DNA from: Sclerodactyla briareus
Lineage: Eukaryota > Echinodermata > Holothuroidea > Dendrochirotida > Sclerodactylidae
NCBI GenBank assembly: GCA_026419785.1
Contig: JAODTK010005866.1
Coordinates: 1-64,000 of the forward strand
Reading direction: 5' to 3'
Length of the DNA: 64,000 nucleotides
The notes beneath the pieces are model-generated. The model saw only the letters and a list, made by a program, of their open reading frames with translations. It was not told where the DNA came from and made no database searches. Both the position numbers and the translations under genes were made by a program. Positions 59,776-64,000 of the stretch are shown piece by piece (the stretch's first letter is position 1; every line of letters starts with the position of its first letter).

Positions 59776-61399
59776 TAGCGAACTGAGGAAAAGAGAATAA
59801 CTAAACTACGACTTCTCGGAAACAAACCCTGAAGCTTTACAGAGTATGTTGGGATTCACTGCGAATTCATTGTTCATTCGACGAGACGATCAAGAGCGAA
59901 ATGTCTTCGAGTCTGAAAACAGGTATAGACAAACGGAGAGTGTTCAATACTGGTATCTAACAAGTAGACAGAATCATGCAAGCCCATTTCCTTACATCTA
60001 ACTCATAGCTTAGACTGTTAGATATGAAATATTTGGAGGCTCCCAGCGAAAAGCAATAGCCAGTTGTTATATGATGAAATCATTTGCAAAATATTCGGGC
60101 CCGCGACAGGGTTTATGTAATTCCATATGCTCGAATATGAGGTAGAAACAGTGGCACAATATGACACAATTAAGGATATGCTTATGAAACGATTCTAGAA
60201 CATCGCTGTCCGAAATAACCTTCGTATACCGTATCAATTTGCCATGTACATTAAGCTGTTACATGGTAGTAGTTCAGTCAATTTCCAGATCATTAATGCA
60301 CTATTAGGGGCCGGTAAGGCTATTCCCTGGGGCCGTGGGATCATTTTGCTAAAACGTCAGGTATACTTACTATTACGCTCAATCTTACTTCAAAATTCGG
60401 CGACGACCCTCCTCCCCGACCCCACGACCCCTCCCTGACCACCCCACCCATGACATGCATGAAATATTAAAGTCTGAATATACAGCAATGAGGGTACTCT
60501 AACTTTACAGCTTCTTTAGTTTGTTACCAACAGTCCAACAGTAGAAGTGGCTGGCTGCTGAGGCAGTAATAATATAATCAGGAATCGTCTGGCTGCTGAG
60601 GCAGTAATAATATCATCAGAACCTAATAATTGTCGTGACGTCGTTCGGCGTTGCCTAGATAGAGGACCATTCGTCACAGCCTCGTTGATAACGGTTTCCA
60701 TTTACTTACATTGTCAATCTGCGTCTTCCTTTCTGGAGTCGGTTGATGAGCGGTCTATAGCAAAATACCCCGGAGGTGATCGAGCCTCCGTGAAAACGGA
60801 GCAGATATCCTATTAAAAGCATAGATATGTGATTTGCTCGACAGAGATTGTTCAGTCATCACAGTGTCACATGGTTAGTGTTAGCCCAATTGTCTACACA
60901 CTTATAGCCAATGAGGGAGCAAGATTTGGTATTGACCAAACATGCAGTAAAGACGGTGAATGGCTCACACGTTACAATATTTTGCCGATTAGATGTACAG
61001 CAAAAGTTTCCTTCACAATTCATTGAGGCCAACAATTCCAGAATGATTCCCCTAAAGAGGCAGTTGGTAATCCATAGATGGAGGGATTGATGACTGACAC
61101 AATTACACCATATTGAATACAACACTATCCTCTCAAATATTGTACAGCCTGTGCAGAACGTAGTATTCTATTGTCGAATAAAATGAAGAACCTTTATGGA
61201 TGCCAGACTGACGCCTTCTCTCCCGAACTCACGAGCGATCACAGGGGAGGTTACAATACTCATGCTCATAGCTACCCATAGTGCAGTCGTCACGCGTGAG
61301 GGTTGTCTTCTCGTCAACATGTCCATTGTTATTACCATACAGTAACCAAATTACATTGTTTATTACCATAATGTGATATATCATATCCGATAGGGAAGT
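59776..61399. other. No gene recognised; 38-bp tandem pair
   Basis: Contains the small duplication at 60,551-60,626. Open frames at 60,829-61,567 overlap on both strands and show no domain. Confidence 0.4.
60551..60626 (+). repeat. Two tandem copies of a 38-bp unit
   Basis: CTGGCTGCTGAGGCAGTAAT repeats with 38-bp spacing (60,551 and 60,589); the copies differ at one or two bases. Confidence 0.9.
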
Positions 61400-61890
61400 T
61401 TTCAGTGACTTCAGGGTCATGTGTTTGAGATTCAATTCCTCCTGGCTCAACGATTTGACCAGAGCTATCGTGGCCATTTTCGGATCCCAACGGTACCTTT
61501 TGATCATACATATGATGTTGATCCTTGCGACCACCGTGGTAAGGATGTTTGGGGTCAACGTTTTCAACTAGAAAGAATAGTTCGCGAGAATTTGGGGTGG
61601 GGTTTTGAGAATCAGTGGGTCAAACTACATCTTAGGATGAGGTCAATTGGTCAAAGGTCAAGTCGATTTGCCTATTTTCGGATCTCAAAGGTACTCTAGA
61701 TGAAATCAACCCGTGGTTTGACCCTGCGTGACCTTTGCGAAGATATGCTAGGTAAAGTTTATTGGTTTAAACATTAATGCAGTTAGAATATTCATAGAGA
61801 TTGGTGATTATATCTTCGGATTATTTATGTGATTTGTGATGGTGCTGTTTGGAATCATTCAGTCAAACTTCATCTGTGGGAAGGTCAAAG
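61400..61890. promoter_or_regulatory. Cluster of GGTCA/TGACC half-sites including a DR1-like site
   Basis: At least nine GGTCA or TGACC pentamers. The best site is TTGGTCAAAGGTCAAG near 61,650, two half-sites one base apart, the DR1 arrangement known for RXR/HNF4-type nuclear receptors. Others sit near 61,412, 61,456, 61,552, 61,617, 61,639, 61,717, 61,730 and 61,882. It may instead be a decayed GGTCAAA-type repeat, since related phrases occur at 46.9-47.2 kb. Confidence 0.35.
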
Positions 61891-62040
61891 ATTTAAAGGA
61901 AAAAGGCTTTATTTCCGGTAATCTATTCATTAGCCTTTTCGGCTGAAAACCACGCGCGTAGGATTATGGAATAGCTCGATCTGAGTGCATTCGAAGCCCG
62001 AACGTTGAAGCACTCACCGGAATTATACCCAATGCAGCGA

Positions 62041-62111
62041 CAGTGGCGTACCGAGGGGGGGGGGGGGGGTGATCCCTAACCTATCATCCTTCCCCTCTGC
62101 GTACGCCACTG
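62041..62111. mobile_element. Tiny inverted-repeat element, 71 bp, CAGTGGCGTAC ends
   Basis: Perfect 11-bp terminal inverted repeat CAGTGGCGTAC...GTACGCCACTG around a G run and a C-rich stretch. The end is hAT-like, but flanking octamers do not match, so a clean insertion is not shown. Confidence 0.65.
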
Positions 62112-62839
62112 TACATGGCATTATGATTGCCCAAGCCGGCCACCATATTTAAAATCACTAAGCATGACCGAGGCCAACGTAGCGACCAACGTTTAGTCCC
62201 TATAATTACCTACATTTAGGCTGAGCAAGATTGACTTTAGTTTGATCAAATACCTGACGTTCAAAGACGGTACCGTCCGCCTCTTCTTTCAACACTGAAC
62301 TGACACATCTTGACGAAGAGGCCTTGCTATTTCTAGCACGTCACCAACATCTGTCAACATCGCGTTCTTTAATGCTAAATGATGGGCATGAGAGTTAGCA
62401 TCACATATTCCTGTCAATAGATAGGTGGCGTCAGCTTGTGAACCAGATAAAGAGGACAAATATGTTTCTATCATATATCTATATGTCACGTTATTATCCC
62501 TTCCAACGATTAGGTTTTAGATCATAACCATCCAGAAAATATTACGGGTAGATTTGAAACATGTAACTAACCAAATTCTCGCCTTGAAGTGATAGTTTGC
62601 ATTTCAGTGAAGAAAATGTAGGAGTTACAAAAATAGGGAATAATTTGCAACAACATCTTCGGCCTCTTCATACCTGTGGAAGCATAAGTCAGTAAGTGAT
62701 TACAAACTGACTAAATATCAAGAACCCAACGCCAGCTTACAATCTACGCTAAACAGGTGGAGCATGAACCCGACCAGTTAACCGTATTATTAGGTAATAG
62801 TGAACAGTTAAGAGGCATTTTGTGTGGATTTTCAAACAG
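62112..62839. other. No gene recognised
   Basis: A 66-codon minus-strand frame (62,289-62,489) has no motif. Otherwise nothing is supported. Confidence 0.4.
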
Positions 62840-62960
62840 GAATGACGTCACAATAGGAGGTTGACAAATCCCGAGGCGTTGCCTCCTACTATGACTCCAA
62901 ACCTGTTTTGATTCGAATACAAAGACCCGAATATCTGTTTATTATTCCCAATCATAAATA
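62840..62960. mobile_element. TGACGTCA-type MITE, diverged palindromic copy
   Basis: CAAACAGGAATGACGTCA and AATAGGAGG face CCTCCTACTATGACTCC and AAACCTGTTTTG. ATCCCGAGGCG matches the CCCGAGCCGAAGGCG centre of the 23.9-kb element, and the right border CCC-AATCATAAAT resembles CCCC-ATTCATAAAT there. Confidence 0.55.
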
Positions 62961-64000
62961 TTCAAATATTTTCCGTGGTAAATGCAAAAATAACAGGAAA
63001 AGAACTTTTTGGATTTCCCCCAAATTTGTCCAATTGTTGAACGATGTCAGAACGTAAACATCTGAATTATTTCTCCATATATCGAGCTAGACCTGGCAAT
63101 ACAAATACTATGCATTGTAATACGTAACGATTTACGTCAGAGAATAACGTACTGACGCAATTAGCTTAGGCCCTACATTTTGTATGCAGATTGCACACAG
63201 TGAGAACATATTTTGTTCCAAACGTCCTTGATCGTCCATTTTAAGTTCTTCAAGACACGGTCTTCTTCATGATCCAGCTGATGTATTGTACTTGAATATA
63301 ACCGGTTACAGTTCACTTTTACACACTACACCTGCATACAAGGTCACTCGGTATTCGGGTCCAGGATATCGGACGAAGTAACAATATGAAAGTTAATCTA
63401 CACATCCGTTTGTGTGTTGTGGGGTGGTTTCAGCTGGTTTTTTACCTGTCATAGAGCGCACTATAAGTTGGTGCGGAGCATTGAGGAAATTCCTAGTCAA
63501 ATAGTTCACTAAAATTGAAGGAATGGCACTTTTGGTTTTTGGAGGTTGCATCTAAACGATTGCATCTTGGGTTCTCAGGCCACAAACAGTTAGCATAGGC
63601 CTAGCTGTGACAATTATCTGTAAAATAGCCTGAAACAGTAGGCATGTGATAGAATATTCATCCTAGTGCGCCAGAAAAAAGTAACAAGGATAGGCAGGTA
63701 CGGAAAAAAGGTATACCCTATTCGAAAGTCTTGTTGCAACTGACGATAGTGCAATCAAAGGATGCTAAGAGTGGTCCAAATATAGCTAGGCTGCTCAAGT
63801 CCGATTGTCCAAGACTGACACTGCTGCAGCTATGTGGGTTTTTTAATCAACGTCACCCGAGCACCGGGATGCATGTGACGATATTTCACCTCACGCGGTC
63901 GCAAATAATGCTGGAATCGAGGGGGGGGGGCGCCAACTTTCTTTTTATACTATCTCCGCCCAGAATACCCCACTGATGCCGCTGACGGGCTATGCAACAT
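62961..64000. other. No gene recognised
   Basis: AT-rich, with a G9 run at about 63,919-63,928. The 81-codon plus-strand frame at 63,731-63,976 has no motif. Confidence 0.4.

Noticed and set aside
1-64000. CRISPR array, prokaryotic operon or phage defence island
   Set aside because: No regularly spaced identical repeats with unique spacers, no ribosome-binding-site gene strings and pervasive eukaryotic repeat content.

Overview
This is a eukaryotic, almost certainly animal, genomic segment dominated by decayed repeats. I see no bacterial operons, no tRNA or rRNA genes, no CRISPR array and no complete protein-coding gene. Reverse-transcriptase (RT) remnants of the CR1/L2 type, hAT-like termini, palindromic MITEs, microsatellites and many copies of the octamer TAGGCCTA suggest a marine invertebrate. 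An echinoderm or hemichordate is my guess, from general impression only.

Left part (1-26.7 kb): a frameshifted non-LTR RT tail (2.3-2.9 kb, +); a 29-bp minisatellite (4.7-5.5 kb); (GGGC)n and (CAA)n arrays (6.9-7.7 kb); dispersed families named here R1 (9 kb), R2 (10.8 and 12.1 kb), R3 (14.4 and 20.5 kb) and R4 (18.1 kb); a CACTC-ended MITE (13.06-13.28 kb) beside a 205-bp tandem duplication; RT remnants on the minus strand at 19.4, 23.1-23.85 and 25.4-26.7 kb; and a palindromic MITE family carrying TGACGTCA.

Middle part (26.7-51.8 kb): two copies, about 1.8 and 2.0 kb, of one long repeat in opposite orientation, 21 kb apart. Each carries paired CGATTACGTAATCG palindromes beside a (CAA)n/(TTG)n tract. 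Between them lie the best candidate for a real gene piece (a minus-strand 3'-terminal exon at 33,176-33,319 followed by AATAAA), an L2-like RT remnant with an intact YADD (37.2-38.4 kb), an R4 tandem pair (40.2-41.5 kb), a 1.5-1.8 kb tandem duplication (43.3-46.7 kb), another L2-like 3' end (47.6-48.0 kb) and hAT-like debris.

Right part (51.8-64 kb): a second CACTC-ended MITE, an R1 copy, an RT tail (56.5-56.9 kb), a 1,014-bp non-autonomous hAT-type element with a perfect 8-bp target-site duplication (57,271-58,284), an R2 copy, a cluster of GGTCA half-sites and small palindromic elements.

The pieces do not form a working pathway. The window reads as intergenic or large-intron DNA built up by retrotransposition, DNA transposition, tandem duplication and decay. 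All alignments were made by eye, so boundaries are approximate (tens of bases) unless exact termini are given.
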